Positions 19,177-28,540 of a stretch of DNA of 64,000 nucleotides are shown one piece after another (within the stretch, counting starts at the first letter, position 1; each line of letters begins with the position of its first letter). A program made the translations under genes and the position numbers. This DNA is from Streptococcus mitis. Lineage in GTDB: Bacteria > Bacillota > Bacilli > Lactobacillales > Streptococcaceae. The stretch covers positions 1 to 64,000 of the forward strand of contig NZ_JALDTZ010000003.1 of assembly GCF_023109105.1 (NCBI RefSeq), in the 5' to 3' direction. The notes under the pieces were generated by a model. The model saw only the letters and a list, made by a program, of their open reading frames with translations, was not told where the DNA came from and searched no databases.

Positions 19177-21192
19177 ATGAAAAAATTATTTATACTCATA
19201 TCCAACCTGCTTGCTAGTTTGTTCTTTGTTTGGGTATTTACCATTTGGACTGATACATATGTCTCCCATTATTACCCCAACGTTGTTGTACGTGATTCTT
19301 CCCCTGAAACAACTTTTCAGCATGTTGCTACACGCTTGGAAAAACTAGCAGAAGAAACGGATAGCTTTATTGCGATTCAACACCAAGATCCTAACTCAGA
19401 AGGTACTACAGTTTTTTCTTATACGACCTTTGGGGACGGAAAGTTGCCTGATGGGCTTCAGGAAAAAAATCTAGAAGATGCTCAAAGTAGTAGTGTTGAA
19501 ACAAACTATTTTGTATTCGATGGAAACCTAGATATTCACTTGCTAAGGGAGGAGCTAAGTCAACTTGGCTTGACTAACATGCACCTGACAATTCCATCTA
19601 AACTATCTACGTTAATGGCTATCTTTAGTAACGGATTTCAGTTAATCAGTCTATTGATTTTCATCTTAACCTTTGTAGCACTGACTTTAATTAGTCAAAT
19701 TAGCCAATTACGGTCGTCGGGCATTCGCCTCATTTCAGGAGAGAAACGGTGGTCCATTTTCCTTAGACCAGTTGGTGAGGATTTGAAAGGGATAGTTGTT
19801 GGTTTCAGTTTAGCTGGTGTTCTCGCCATTCTTATGCAAAAAATTCTGTCGCTTCCAACGCAATCCCTAATGACAATAGGAGAAGGCTTGCTCAGTTATA
19901 ATCTCATCTTGTTGTCGATCTCCCTGTTTTTCGCTCAACTCTTCGCAGTTGGGATAAAAAAGATACACCTGATGCAGATTATAAAAGGGCAAGTGCCTGT
20001 CAGAGGAATCATTAGTTTAATTTTAATCGGTCAACTATTAGCGATTATTATTGTAACGCTGGGAATAGGGAGTAGTTTAAAGTATTCCCAAGCCTGGCAA
20101 CAGCATCGGATTGGACAAGAGGTTTGGAGTCAGGAAAGGCAACTGACTATCCTATCAATCAGCCGTGAAGGAACGAGTCCTGGTTTTGATGAACAAGCTC
20201 AAAGAAAACTCAGAACTTGGTATCAATTGATGGATCTGGCTGTTTCAGAACAAAAGGCTTTCTTATCTAGACACCAGTTAATTGACCGTACTTTGCAAAA
20301 TGGCATGGCTTCCTCCAAAAACTTGACAACCTCTACAGAATGGCACGATTACAGCCCGAATGGCAATGTCCTTATCGTCACACCGCAATACTTGGAGCGT
20401 CAAAACATTCCTGTAGATACAACTATTGAGCAAAAGATGAATCACCTTGATGTAGGGGAGTTTGTCTTATTACTGCCTGAACACCTCCGTTCAGAGGAAG
20501 AACATTATAAATCTGTTTTTGAAGACGACTTAACCAGTCGCATATCTAGTAAAGATGAACGACAGCAAATGACTGCTACGGTAGGTTATTTGGAATCAGG
20601 TCATGATCGTTTTGTGTATAATACGACCCCTATTTCTTACCAGCAGTTTTTGAAAGATCCAATCATCATTGTTATAACACCCCAATCAACTGGTCCACAG
20701 TCCATTGTGTTTTGGGTAGACGCAGTACAGAACTACGTTCTCTTTAATCAATTGTCTGATGCCCAGGAGCTTATCCAGAGACAAGGCATTGAAAATTGGG
20801 TCTCAGAAATGCAAACAGGTTACCACAACTACATCACATTATCGGATAATATCCAGAGGGAACGTTGGGTAATGCTAGCAGGAGCTGTGCTTGGGATTGC
20901 AACTTCAATCTTGTTGTTTAACACTATGAATAGGCTCTACTTTGAAGAATTTAGACGTGCTATTTTTATCAAACGCATTGCAGGTCTCAGGTTCTTAGAA
21001 ATCCATCGCACTTATCTCTTTGCTCAACTGGGTGTGTTTTTACTGGGATTTATTGCGAGTGTATTTCTTATGGTAGAGATAGTAGTTGCTTTCTTAGTCT
21101 CGTTACTCTTTACTGGTCTATCTCTTTTACAGTTACATGTCCAAATGCAGAAAGAAAACAAGATGTCCATGCTTGTTTTGAAGGGAGGTTAA
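19177..21192 (+). CDS. bacteriocin-associated integral membrane protein (DUF1430 / lactococcin 972 immunity-export)
   Basis: 671-aa permease-like protein with an N-terminal membrane helix (about 5-25), an extracytoplasmic domain to about 145, and a central set of helices (about 150-175, 205-225, 235-255, 275-305). A second large extracytoplasmic domain (about 310-560) and C-terminal helices (about 570-590, 620-655) complete an FtsX-like topology. Proteins of this size and topology next to lactococcin-972-like genes are annotated as bacteriocin-associated membrane proteins, thought to give self-immunity together with the ATPase. It starts 95 bases after the bacteriocin gene and is 1 base from the ATPase gene. 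Confidence 0.85.
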   Translation: MKKLFILISNLLASLFFVWVFTIWTDTYVSHYYPNVVVRDSSPETTFQHVATRLEKLAEETDSFIAIQHQDPNSEGTTVFSYTTFGDGKLPDGLQEKNLEDAQSSSVETNYFVFDGNLDIHLLREELSQLGLTNMHLTIPSKLSTLMAIFSNGFQLISLLIFILTFVALTLISQISQLRSSGIRLISGEKRWSIFLRPVGEDLKGIVVGFSLAGVLAILMQKILSLPTQSLMTIGEGLLSYNLILLSISLFFAQLFAVGIKKIHLMQIIKGQVPVRGIISLILIGQLLAIIIVTLGIGSSLKYSQAWQQHRIGQEVWSQERQLTILSISREGTSPGFDEQAQRKLRTWYQLMDLAVSEQKAFLSRHQLIDRTLQNGMASSKNLTTSTEWHDYSPNGNVLIVTPQYLERQNIPVDTTIEQKMNHLDVGEFVLLLPEHLRSEEEHYKSVFEDDLTSRISSKDERQQMTATVGYLESGHDRFVYNTTPISYQQFLKDPIIIVITPQSTGPQSIVFWVDAVQNYVLFNQLSDAQELIQRQGIENWVSEMQTGYHNYITLSDNIQRERWVMLAGAVLGIATSILLFNTMNRLYFEEFRRAIFIKRIAGLRFLEIHRTYLFAQLGVFLLGFIASVFLMVEIVVAFLVSLLFTGLSLLQLHVQMQKENKMSMLVLKGG

Positions 21193-21193
21193 T

Positions 21194-21826
21194 ATGATTG
21201 AACTTAAACAGGTGAGTAAATCTTTTGGAGAACGAGAGTTATTTTCGAATCTTTCAATAACATTTGAGGCTGGAAAAGTCTATGCCTTAATTGGTTCAAG
21301 TGGTAGCGGAAAAACAACCTTGATGAACATGATTGGGAAATTAGAATCTTATGATGGCACGATTTTTTACCGAGGTAAAGACTTGGCCAATTATAAATCG
21401 AGTGATTTTTTCCGTCACGAATTGGGCTACCTCTTCCAGAACTTTGGCTTAATTGAAAACCAAAGTATTGAAGAAAACCTTAAGCTAGGTCTCATTGGTC
21501 AAAAGTTGAGTCGGTCGGAACAGCGGTTGAGGCAGAAGCAGGCTTTAGAACAGGTCGGCCTGGCTTATCTTGACCTAGATAAGCGCATCTTTGAGTTATC
21601 GGGCGGAGAATCGCAACGGGTTGCCTTGGCAAAAGTTATCTTAAAGAATCCACCCTTTATTCTGGCAGATGAGCCAACAGCTTCAATAGACCCAGCAACC
21701 TCTCAGTTGATTATGGAGATTTTGCTATCTCTTCGAGATGATAATAGGCTAATTATTATCGCAACACATAATCCGGCAATTTGGGAGATGGCTGATGAAG
21801 TGATCACGATGGATCGTCTGAAATAA
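21194..21826 (+). CDS. ABC transporter ATP-binding protein, lactococcin 972 group
   Basis: 210-aa ATPase partner of the preceding membrane protein. Walker A GSSGSGKTT is near residue 34, Q-loop LFQNFGLIE near 78, signature LSGGESQR near 137 and Walker B ILADEPTASID near 157, all intact. RBS GGGAGG lies in the end of the upstream gene, indicating coupled translation. The trio of bacteriocin, DUF1430-type protein and ATPase is the canonical lactococcin 972 locus; the ATPase is thought to drive export or expulsion of the bacteriocin. Confidence 0.9.
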   Translation: MIELKQVSKSFGERELFSNLSITFEAGKVYALIGSSGSGKTTLMNMIGKLESYDGTIFYRGKDLANYKSSDFFRHELGYLFQNFGLIENQSIEENLKLGLIGQKLSRSEQRLRQKQALEQVGLAYLDLDKRIFELSGGESQRVALAKVILKNPPFILADEPTASIDPATSQLIMEILLSLRDDNRLIIIATHNPAIWEMADEVITMDRLK

Positions 21827-21966
21827 AAATCCTTGTTTTTAATTGCACGATGAGTTACTGAAATATTATCGTGAATCAATAATTGGAGTTAATTTAGAAT
21901 TGTACTTTATTAATATTGAGGTAACTTTTTCTTGATAAAGGAAGAAATAGTGGAGAGGAAGTTAGA

Positions 21967-22234
21967 TTGAAAAAATTCGACAATTATATTATTGAGAATC
22001 CTTGCGATTCTAATTCAGATAAACTGCAAAAAATCTCAATAATTGAAAGTTTGGTAGATGATATTTTGCAATTTTCTCTCAGAATCAATAATAGTGTAGG
22101 AGAGATTTTCCTCCTACAACCGTTTCAAAAGAAATATTTACCCATTGGGAGAAGATGTTGCAGTGGATAATGTGTTACTCACTGAAAAATATAATTTTCA
22201 ACTAAAAGATTTTGAAGGATTCATTTCAAAATAA
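21967..22234 (+). pseudogene. probable frameshifted small gene, unknown function
   Basis: A TTG at 21967 behind the good RBS GAGAGGAA opens 67 codons ending at 22170 in an implausible tail (IGRRCCSG). The +1 frame continues smoothly from about 22143 with PLGEDVAVDNVLLTEKYNF and ends at 22234. Removing one base near 22142 would give one acidic soluble protein of about 88 aa. I do not recognise the product. It lies behind the bacteriocin ATPase and may be a decayed accessory gene of that island; if both frames are real they are two overlapping short ORFs. Confidence 0.5.
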
Positions 22235-22253
22235 ACAATAATTAAAGAATAAG

Positions 22254-22304
22254 AAAAATCCTCCGTTTCAAAGAGTAGAGAACTCTTTGTGACAGAGGAT
22301 TTTT
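22254..22304. terminator. bidirectional terminator
   Basis: AAAAATCCTC / GAGGATTTTT outer stem with an inner CAAAGAGT / ACTCTTTG stem; A and T runs on both sides. Ends tpx (minus) and the bacteriocin island (plus). Confidence 0.85.
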
Positions 22305-22305
22305 T

Positions 22306-22797
22306 CTATAGGGCTTTAGCAGCTGCAATTGCGGCTTTGAAGTTTGGTTCAGAGTTGATATTGTCCACGTATTCAACGTAGCGAATCGTATTGTCGGTAT
22401 CGAGGACAAAGACCGCGCGTGCCAATAGGTGCCATTCATTGATTAAAAGTGCATAGTCACGCCCAAAGGAATGGTCGAAATAGTCTGAGAGCATGATGGC
22501 ATTTTCAATACCTTCAGCACCGCACCAACGTTTTTGAGCAAAAGGTAGGTCCATGGAAACAGTCAATACGACCGTGTTGTCCAGTCCAGCCAGTTCTTCA
22601 TTAAAGCGACGCGTTTGAGTTGAGCAGATACCTGTATCGATAGAAGGCACGACACTCAAGACTTTTTTCTTCCCATCAAAATCAGCCAGAGATTTTTTAG
22701 AAAGGTCTGTTGTAGTGAGAGAAAAATCAAGCGCCTTGTCGCCGACTTGTAGTTGTTTACCTGTAAAGCTCACAGGATTTCCGAGAAAAGTTACCAT
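22306..22797 (-). CDS. tpx: thiol peroxidase (PsaD)
   Basis: Peroxiredoxin that reduces H2O2 and alkyl hydroperoxides, important in a peroxide-producing streptococcus. The peroxidatic Cys lies in [15 protein letters not shown] near residue 58. The usual second Tpx Cys position is occupied in the RWCGAEG segment near 92. 163 aa from the ATG at 22797, which has GGAGT at RBS distance; in-frame upstream starts would add an improbable 31 residues. Lies downstream of psaA as in pneumococcus, where it is called psaD. Confidence 0.95.
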   Translation of the reverse strand: MVTFLGNPVSFTGKQLQVGDKALDFSLTTTDLSKKSLADFDGKKKVLSVVPSIDTGICSTQTRRFNEELAGLDNTVVLTVSMDLPFAQKRWCGAEGIENAIMLSDYFDHSFGRDYALLINEWHLLARAVFVLDTDNTIRYVEYVDNINSEPNFKAAIAAAKAL

Positions 22798-22919
22798 AAG
22801 ATACTCCAATCTTTTTTCTTCCATTGTAGCTGAAACGGTCAGAATTTTCCAATGATTTGACCGGAAATATGGGCATAGAAAAAACGCCATCTCATGTGAG
22901 AATGACGTTTTTCAGAGGA

Positions 22920-23849
22920 TTATTTTGCCAATCCTTCAGCAATTTTATCAAGGTTGTATTTCATCATACTGTAGTAGCTGTCGCCTTCTTTACCTTGTTC
23001 TGCGATAGAGTCAGTAAAGATTTGCGCGTAGATTGGGATGTTTGTGTCTTGAGAAACAGTCTTCATTGGACGGTCATCCACACTAGATTCTACAAAGAGT
23101 GAAGGAACTTTTGTTTGGCGAAGTTTTTCAACTAAGGTCTTGATTTGTTCAGGTGTTCCTTCTTCTTCAGTATTGATTTCCCAGATGTAAGCACTTGGGA
23201 CACCATAGGCTTTAGAGAAGTATTTGAATGCTCCTTCGCTGGTTACAATGAGTTTCTTTTCAGCAGGGATGTTATTAAATTTATCCTTACTTTCTTTATC
23301 AAGTTTGTCTAACTTATCAGTATATTCTTTTAGATTTTTTTCATAGAATTCCTTGTTGTTAGGATCTTTAGCGCTCAATTGTTTGGCGATATTTTTAGCA
23401 AAGATAATTCCATTTTCAAGGTTAAGCCAAGCGTGTGGGTCTTCTTTTCCTTTTTCATTTTTTCCTTCAAGGTAGATAACGTCAACGCCTTCGCTGACTG
23501 CAAAGTAGTCTTTGTTTTCAGTTTTCTTAGCATTTTCTACCAATTTGCTAAACCAAGCATTGCCACCTGTTTCAAGGTTGATACCGTTATAGAAAATGAG
23601 GTCAGCCTCAGAAGTTTTCTTAACATCTTCAGGGAGTGGTTCGTATTCGTGTGGGTCTTGTCCAATCGGAACGATACTGTGAAGATCAATCTTGTCACCA
23701 GCAATATTTTTAGTAATATCAGCGATGATTGAGTTTGTAGCAACAACTTTTAGTTTTTGACCAGAAGCTGCATCTTTTTTTCCGCTAGCACATGCTACAA
23801 GAGCAATAACGGAAAGAAAGAGAACGAGTAATGTACCTAATTTTTTCAT
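22920..23849 (-). CDS. psaA: manganese ABC transporter substrate-binding lipoprotein PsaA
   Basis: Cluster A-I (cluster 9) solute-binding lipoprotein for Mn2+ (also binds Zn2+). The signal peptide ends in the lipobox LVAC with the acylated Cys at residue 20. The four metal ligands are visible: His in PHEYEPLP, His in DPHAWLNL, Glu in TSEGAFKYF and Asp in ESSVDDRP. 309 aa from the ATG at 23849; the frame is open 4 codons further upstream but MKKLG has the RBS GGAGGAT. Third gene of the psaBCA operon. Confidence 0.97.
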   Translation of the reverse strand: MKKLGTLLVLFLSVIALVACASGKKDAASGQKLKVVATNSIIADITKNIAGDKIDLHSIVPIGQDPHEYEPLPEDVKKTSEADLIFYNGINLETGGNAWFSKLVENAKKTENKDYFAVSEGVDVIYLEGKNEKGKEDPHAWLNLENGIIFAKNIAKQLSAKDPNNKEFYEKNLKEYTDKLDKLDKESKDKFNNIPAEKKLIVTSEGAFKYFSKAYGVPSAYIWEINTEEEGTPEQIKTLVEKLRQTKVPSLFVESSVDDRPMKTVSQDTNIPIYAQIFTDSIAEQGKEGDSYYSMMKYNLDKIAEGLAK

Positions 23850-23880
23850 TAGATCCTCCAATTTATTGGGGTTTTGCCCC

Positions 23881-24729
23881 TTATTTTAACAAATGTTTAT
23901 TTTTCAGTTTCAAATATCGTTGTTTAGGAGAGATAAAGAAACTGATTAAGAAGAAGCTAGCAGCTGTAAGTACGATGCTAGAACCAGCTGCTAAGTTTAA
24001 ACTATAGCCAATAAAGAGTCCCAAAACTGAAGCTGTAGCTCCAAAGGTTGAGGAAAGGAAAATCATACTTTTCAGGCTATTAGCATACAGATAAGCAGTT
24101 GCAGCTGGGGTAATCAGCATGGCTACAATCAGGATAGTTCCAACACTTTGCATGGCTGTCACAGACACGAGAGTCAGGAGTATCATGAGGAGGTAGTGAT
24201 AGAAATTGACAGGCATTCCCATGGCTTTAGCTAAGAGTTCATCAAAGGAAGTGATCAAGAGTTGCTTGAAGAAAATCCAGATTAACAAGAGAATGACCGC
24301 CCCTACGCCCATAGTGATAAACATATCCGTATCTTGGACGGCTAGAATATTACCAAAAAGGATATGGAAAAGGTCAGTTGAACTTTTAGCGACACTAATC
24401 AAGATGATACCGAGGGCTAAGAAAGAAGAAAAGGTAATGCCGATGGCGGTATCGCTTTTGATAATCGAGTTCCCCTTGATGTAGGTAATGATGATAGCAG
24501 CTAGCAATCCAAAGACAATGGCTCCGATAAAGAAGTCAACGCCTAAGATGAAGGAGAGGGCTACACCTGGTAAGACAGCATGTGAAATAGCATCTCCCAT
24601 GAGTGACATCCCACGTAGAATGATGAAACATCCCACAGCTCCAGCTACGACCCCGACGACAATAGCTGTTATCAAGGCATTTTGTAGGAAATGGAATTTT
24701 TGCAATCCATCGATAAATTCTGCAATCAT
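23881..24729 (-). CDS. psaC: manganese ABC transporter permease PsaC
   Basis: 282-aa ABC-3 family permease with about eight or nine membrane helices from residue 15 to 270. The conserved [17 protein letters not shown] loop (about 39-60) is the usual ABC-3 signature. The start overlaps psaB by 4 bases, implying translational coupling. Moves Mn2+ delivered by PsaA. Confidence 0.96.
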   Translation of the reverse strand: MIAEFIDGLQKFHFLQNALITAIVVGVVAGAVGCFIILRGMSLMGDAISHAVLPGVALSFILGVDFFIGAIVFGLLAAIIITYIKGNSIIKSDTAIGITFSSFLALGIILISVAKSSTDLFHILFGNILAVQDTDMFITMGVGAVILLLIWIFFKQLLITSFDELLAKAMGMPVNFYHYLLMILLTLVSVTAMQSVGTILIVAMLITPAATAYLYANSLKSMIFLSSTFGATASVLGLFIGYSLNLAAGSSIVLTAASFFLISFFISPKQRYLKLKNKHLLK

Positions 24730-25448
24730 AGGTCACCTCCATTGAAAAAGAGTCGATTACCGTAAGCTTCTTTGAGATTGGCTTCGGTAAAGGTTTCTTT
24801 GGTTGGACCAAAGGCAATCACTTCTCGATTGACAAGTAAGACTTGATCGAAGTAGTGGGAAACCTTGCTGAGGTCGTGGTGAACGATGAGAACCGTCTTA
24901 CCAGCTTTTTTCAAATCTCTCAGCGTATTCATGATGATTTCCTCACTGACAGAGTCAATCCCAACAAAGGGTTCATCCAAGAGGATATAATCGGCTTCCT
25001 GCACCAAACATCTGGCAATCAAGACCCGCTGGAATTGACCTCCAGACAGTTGACTGATTTGACGTTCAGCGTAGTCAGCTAGGCCGACGATTTCAAGGGC
25101 TTCCTCTACTTTTTTCCAATGTTTAGCATTTAAACTGCGAAAGAGAGGAATAGAGGGAAATAGTCCTAGCGAGACACATTCCTTGACCTTGATGGGAAAG
25201 TTGTAGTCGATATTGATTTTTTGTTCGACATAGGCAATTCGGTGTAAGGATTTTTTAACTTCCTTGTCATCGAGAAATGCCTGACCTTGATGAGGGATAA
25301 TTCCCAGCATACCTTTTAATAATGTTGATTTTCCAGCACCGTTTGGACCAATGATTCCGGTAATTGTTGGTCCTTGGAGCACTAGTGAAATATCCTTAAG
25401 TGCCAACGTTTCTTTGTAGGAGACACTGAGGTTTTCGATACGTATCAT
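24726..25448 (-). CDS. psaB: manganese ABC transporter ATP-binding protein PsaB
   Basis: 240-aa ATPase: Walker [10 protein letters not shown] at residues 34-42, signature LSGGQFQR near 135, Walker B ILLDEPF near 155, H-loop IVHHD near 190. First gene of the operon. RBS AGGAGG lies 11 bases upstream, and the operator/promoter at 25473-25511 precedes it. Confidence 0.97.
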   Translation of the reverse strand: MIRIENLSVSYKETLALKDISLVLQGPTITGIIGPNGAGKSTLLKGMLGIIPHQGQAFLDDKEVKKSLHRIAYVEQKINIDYNFPIKVKECVSLGLFPSIPLFRSLNAKHWKKVEEALEIVGLADYAERQISQLSGGQFQRVLIARCLVQEADYILLDEPFVGIDSVSEEIIMNTLRDLKKAGKTVLIVHHDLSKVSHYFDQVLLVNREVIAFGPTKETFTEANLKEAYGNRLFFNGGDL

Positions 25449-25472
25449 AAACTTATATTCCTCCTGACTCTT

Positions 25473-25511
25473 AATATACCTTAAAAAAAAAATTAAGTCA
25501 AGTTAATTTTT
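25473..25511 (-). promoter_or_regulatory. psaBCA promoter with PsaR/ScaR-type operator
   Basis: On the minus strand TTGACT (25501-25496), 17-base spacer, TATATT (25478-25473). An inverted repeat, AAAAATTAA at 25488-25496 and TTAATTTTT at 25503-25511, is centred on the -35. The core AATTAACTTGACTTAATT is what Mn-responsive DtxR-family repressors (PsaR, ScaR) bind, as I recall it. Binding here would block RNA polymerase directly when Mn2+ is sufficient. Confidence 0.85.
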
Positions 25512-25565
25512 CAAAAAATTAAAATATTAACTGAAAAACAATAGGAAACATCCGTTTATTTTTAA

Positions 25566-25594
25566 TTGCATTCCCAGGTAATTTTTGTTAAGCT
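25566..25594 (+). promoter_or_regulatory. candidate pepO promoter
   Basis: TTGCAT (25566-25571), 17-base spacer, weak TAAGCT (25589-25594), 39 bases before the ATG. Confidence 0.45.
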
Positions 25595-25616
25595 AAAAAC
25601 AAATAAACAAATACAA

Positions 25617-25631
25617 ATGAAAGCGAGAACA
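25617..25631 (+). promoter_or_regulatory. possible cre (CcpA) site at the pepO ribosome-binding region
   Basis: ATGAAAGCGAGAACA matches the cre consensus WTGNAARCGNWWWCA at 14 of 15 positions. It covers the place where the Shine-Dalgarno should be; none is evident before the pepO ATG. Confidence 0.35.
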
Positions 25632-25633
25632 AG

Positions 25634-27526
25634 ATGACACGTTATCAAGACGATTTTTATGATGCAATCAATGGAGAATGGCAGAAGACAGCTGAAATTC
25701 CAGCAGATAAGTCTCAAACGGGAGGTTTTGTTGATTTAGACCAGGAAATTGAAGACCTGATGCTGGCGACAACAGACAAGTGGTTGGCAGGTCAAGAGGT
25801 GCCTGAGGATGCTATCTTGGCAAACTTTGTCAAATACCACCGCCTAGTTCGTGATTTTGACAAGAGAGAAGCTGACGGTATCACACCTGTCTTACCACTT
25901 CTTAAAGAATTCCAAGAATTGGAGACTTTTGCGGATTTTACAGCTAAACTAGCAGAGTTTGAGCTTGCTGGCAAACCAAACTTTCTTCCTTTTGGTGTAT
26001 CGCCAGACTTTATGGATGCTAGAATCAATGTTCTATGGGCTAGCGCTCCAAGCACAATCTTGCCAGATACGACCTACTATGCAGAAGACCATCCTCAGCG
26101 CGAAGAACTCTTGACTCTTTGGAAAGAAACCAGCGTAAATCTTCTCAAGGCTTATGATTTCTCTAATGAAGAAATTGAAGACTTGCTAGAGAAAAGACTA
26201 GAATTGGATTGCCGAATTGCGGCAGTGGTGCTCTCTAATGAAGAAAGTTCAGAATATGCCAAACTCTACCATCCATATTCTTATGAAGATTTCAAAAAAT
26301 TCGCTCCTGCCCTACCTTTGGATGACTTCTTCCAAGCCGTTCTTGGACAAGTACCAGACAAGGTTATCGTAGACGAGGAACGCTTCTGGCAAGCAGCAGA
26401 CCAATTCTATAGTGAAGAGGCATGGCCTCTCCTCAAGGCAACCTTAATTTTAAGTGTTGTGAATCTTTCAACCAGCTATTTAACAGAAGAAATCCGTGTC
26501 TTGTCAGGTGCCTACAGTCGTGCGCTTTCTGGAGTTCCAGAAGCCAAAGACAAGGTCAAGGCAGCCTACCAGCTAGCACAAGGTCCTTTCAAACAAGCCT
26601 TGGGTCTCTGGTATGCCCATGAAAAATTCTCTCCAGAGGCCAAGGCAGACGTGGAGAAAAAAGTGGCAACTATGATTGATGTCTATAAGGAACGCTTGTC
26701 TAAAAATGACTGGCTGACTCCTGAAACTCGTGACAAGGCCATTGTCAAACTCAATGTCATCAAGCCTTATATCGGTTACCCAGAAGAATTGCCAGAACGT
26801 TATAAGGACAAAGTAGTAAATGAGACTGCTAGTCTTTTTGACAATGCTCTAGCCTTTGCGCGTGTGGAAATCAAACACAGTTGGAGCAAGTGGAACCAGC
26901 CTGTAGACTATAAGGAATGGGGCATGCCTGCTCATATGGTCAATGCCTACTACAATCCACAGAAGAATCTGATTGTTTTCCCAGCGGCTATTTTACAGGC
27001 GCCTTTCTATGACTTGCATCAGTCGTCTTCTGCTAACTACGGTGGTATTGGTGCAGTTATTGCCCATGAAATTTCCCACGCCTTTGATACCAACGGAGCT
27101 TCCTTTGATGAAAATGGTAGTCTCAAAGATTGGTGGACAGAGAGCGACTATGCTGCCTTCAAGGAGAAAACACAAAAAGTTATTGACCAGTTTGATGGAC
27201 AAGATTCTTATGGAGCAACCATCAACGGTAAATTGACTGTGTCAGAAAACGTGGCTGACTTGGGAGGAATCGCTGCAGCGCTTGAAGCAGCTAAGAGAGA
27301 ACCAGACTTCTCAGCAGAAGAATTCTTCTACAACTTCGGTCGTATCTGGCGCATGAAAGGTCGTCCAGAATTTATGAAACTTTTGGCTAGCGTTGATGTG
27401 CACGCACCAGCTAAACTTCGTGTCAATGTGCAAGTACCAAACTTCGATGATTTCTTTACAACCTATGATGTCAAAGAAGGCGACGGTATGTGGCGTTCAC
27501 CAGAAGAGCGCGTCATTATTTGGTAA
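25634..27526 (+). CDS. pepO: M13 family neutral endopeptidase PepO
   Basis: Zinc metallo-endopeptidase (neprilysin family) of 630 aa that cleaves oligopeptides; in streptococci it also occurs at the cell surface and binds host plasminogen and fibronectin. The HEISH zinc motif is at residues 478-482, the third zinc ligand Glu is in ENVADLGG near 538, and the substrate motif NAYYNPQKN is near 438. No signal peptide. The C-terminus ends in the typical acidic-aromatic tail (RVIIW). Transcribed divergently from psaBCA. Confidence 0.96.
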   Translation: MTRYQDDFYDAINGEWQKTAEIPADKSQTGGFVDLDQEIEDLMLATTDKWLAGQEVPEDAILANFVKYHRLVRDFDKREADGITPVLPLLKEFQELETFADFTAKLAEFELAGKPNFLPFGVSPDFMDARINVLWASAPSTILPDTTYYAEDHPQREELLTLWKETSVNLLKAYDFSNEEIEDLLEKRLELDCRIAAVVLSNEESSEYAKLYHPYSYEDFKKFAPALPLDDFFQAVLGQVPDKVIVDEERFWQAADQFYSEEAWPLLKATLILSVVNLSTSYLTEEIRVLSGAYSRALSGVPEAKDKVKAAYQLAQGPFKQALGLWYAHEKFSPEAKADVEKKVATMIDVYKERLSKNDWLTPETRDKAIVKLNVIKPYIGYPEELPERYKDKVVNETASLFDNALAFARVEIKHSWSKWNQPVDYKEWGMPAHMVNAYYNPQKNLIVFPAAILQAPFYDLHQSSSANYGGIGAVIAHEISHAFDTNGASFDENGSLKDWWTESDYAAFKEKTQKVIDQFDGQDSYGATINGKLTVSENVADLGGIAAALEAAKREPDFSAEEFFYNFGRIWRMKGRPEFMKLLASVDVHAPAKLRVNVQVPNFDDFFTTYDVKEGDGMWRSPEERVIIW

Positions 27527-27548
27527 TGCAAAAAATCTAGTCATCAGA

Positions 27549-27593
27549 AAAAGGCATCCAATCAGGTGTGAAAGCCTTGATAGGATGCCTTTT
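27549..27593 (+). terminator. terminator after pepO
   Basis: AAAAGGCATCC / GGATGCCTTTT stem with a 23-base loop. Confidence 0.8.
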
Positions 27594-27623
27594 ATAATGG
27601 AAAGAATTGCTGTATAGTTTATT

Positions 27624-27738
27624 TATACTCTTCGAAAATCTCTTCACCCACGTCAGCTTTATCTGCAACCTCAAAGCGGTGCTTTGAGTAACCTGCGACT
27701 AGTTTCCTAGTTTGCTCTTTGTTTTTCATTGAGTATTA
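27624..27738. repeat. BOX element (A-C form)
   Basis: Begins TATACTCTTCGAAAATC, contains CACGTCAGCTT and CCTCAAAGCGGTGCTTTGAG, and ends TTTTCATTGAGTATTA: the boxA and boxC modules of the pneumococcal BOX repeat. Its ends are complementary (ATACTC / GAGTAT). It lies between convergent pepO and the metallo-beta-lactamase-fold gene. Confidence 0.85.
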
Positions 27739-27766
27739 AATTGCGAAATTGATTGTCATCATTTTA

Positions 27767-28396
27767 CTAGAAAAAAGGATTGAAAGTCTTTTCGTGAGCA
27801 ATAGTAGTAGCTGGACCATGCCCTGGATAGACATCGTAGTTTGGTAGGGTGAAGAGTTGGGTTTGGATACTATGGAGGAGTTGCTCCGTACTACCAGTTG
27901 GAAGGTCGGTCCGTCCGATAGTTTCACGGAACAAAGCATCTCCTGTCAAGACTAGGTGAGCATCAGGAAAGACGATAGAAACGCCGCCGATAGAGTGACC
28001 TGGTGTTGGCAAGACAGTGAAACGAAATTCCTCTAATTGGTATTCTTCATGAAAGACAAAGGTGTGTTCAGCAGGTTTTACGACCACATCCGCCATATCA
28101 TCGTGGCGGGGAAGCCCAGAGAGATTATCGACAGGAGTATAGAGCCAGCTAGCTTCGCTCTCTGCGATATAGACAGGAGGATTGCCAAAAGTCTCGCGAA
28201 CCAAGTCCAGACTCATGATATGGTCATAATGGGCGTGGGTCAATAGAATGGCACAGATCGGTTTGTTGATCTTCTCTATTGTCTGACGAATGGCTTCCCA
28301 ATGGCTACCAGGATCGACAACGATGAGGTGCTTTTCACCTTCTAGGTAATAGGTGTTTTCATAGGCAACGGGATTCACAGTTTTATGGATTTTCAT
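27767..28396 (-). CDS. metallo-beta-lactamase-fold hydrolase (glyoxalase II-like)
   Basis: 209-aa cytoplasmic enzyme with the zinc-binding motif HAHYDH at residues 54-59 and later ligands in TPGHSIGG (near 132), GDALFR (near 152) and the C-terminal GHGPATT. The layout equals small glyoxalase II/persulfide-dioxygenase-like hydrolases. The substrate cannot be assigned from sequence; a thioester such as a hydroxyacyl-thiol adduct is the usual guess. RBS TTGGAG precedes the ATG. Single-gene unit. Confidence 0.85.
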   Translation of the reverse strand: MKIHKTVNPVAYENTYYLEGEKHLIVVDPGSHWEAIRQTIEKINKPICAILLTHAHYDHIMSLDLVRETFGNPPVYIAESEASWLYTPVDNLSGLPRHDDMADVVVKPAEHTFVFHEEYQLEEFRFTVLPTPGHSIGGVSIVFPDAHLVLTGDALFRETIGRTDLPTGSTEQLLHSIQTQLFTLPNYDVYPGHGPATTIAHEKTFNPFF

Positions 28397-28501
28397 ATTG
28401 GCTCCAATCTCAAAGAATGTACTAAATTAAGTATAGCATAGTTAGGGAGAATAAGCATAAAAAGGAAATAGTTCTAGAAAGAAGGATATGGTTTGGATAA
28501 G

Positions 28502-28532
28502 AAAAAATAAGCCCCGAATGAGTTCGAGGCTT
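28502..28532 (-). terminator. terminator after amidase gene
   Basis: On the minus strand GCCTCGAA / TTCGGGGC stem followed by a U-rich tail. Confidence 0.75.
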
Positions 28533-28540
28533 AGACTACT

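Noticed and set aside
21967..22234. Remnant of a lanthionine synthetase (LanM), suggested by the TprA/PhrA context
   Set aside because: No LanM motif can be recognised in either frame; kept as an unknown frameshifted gene.
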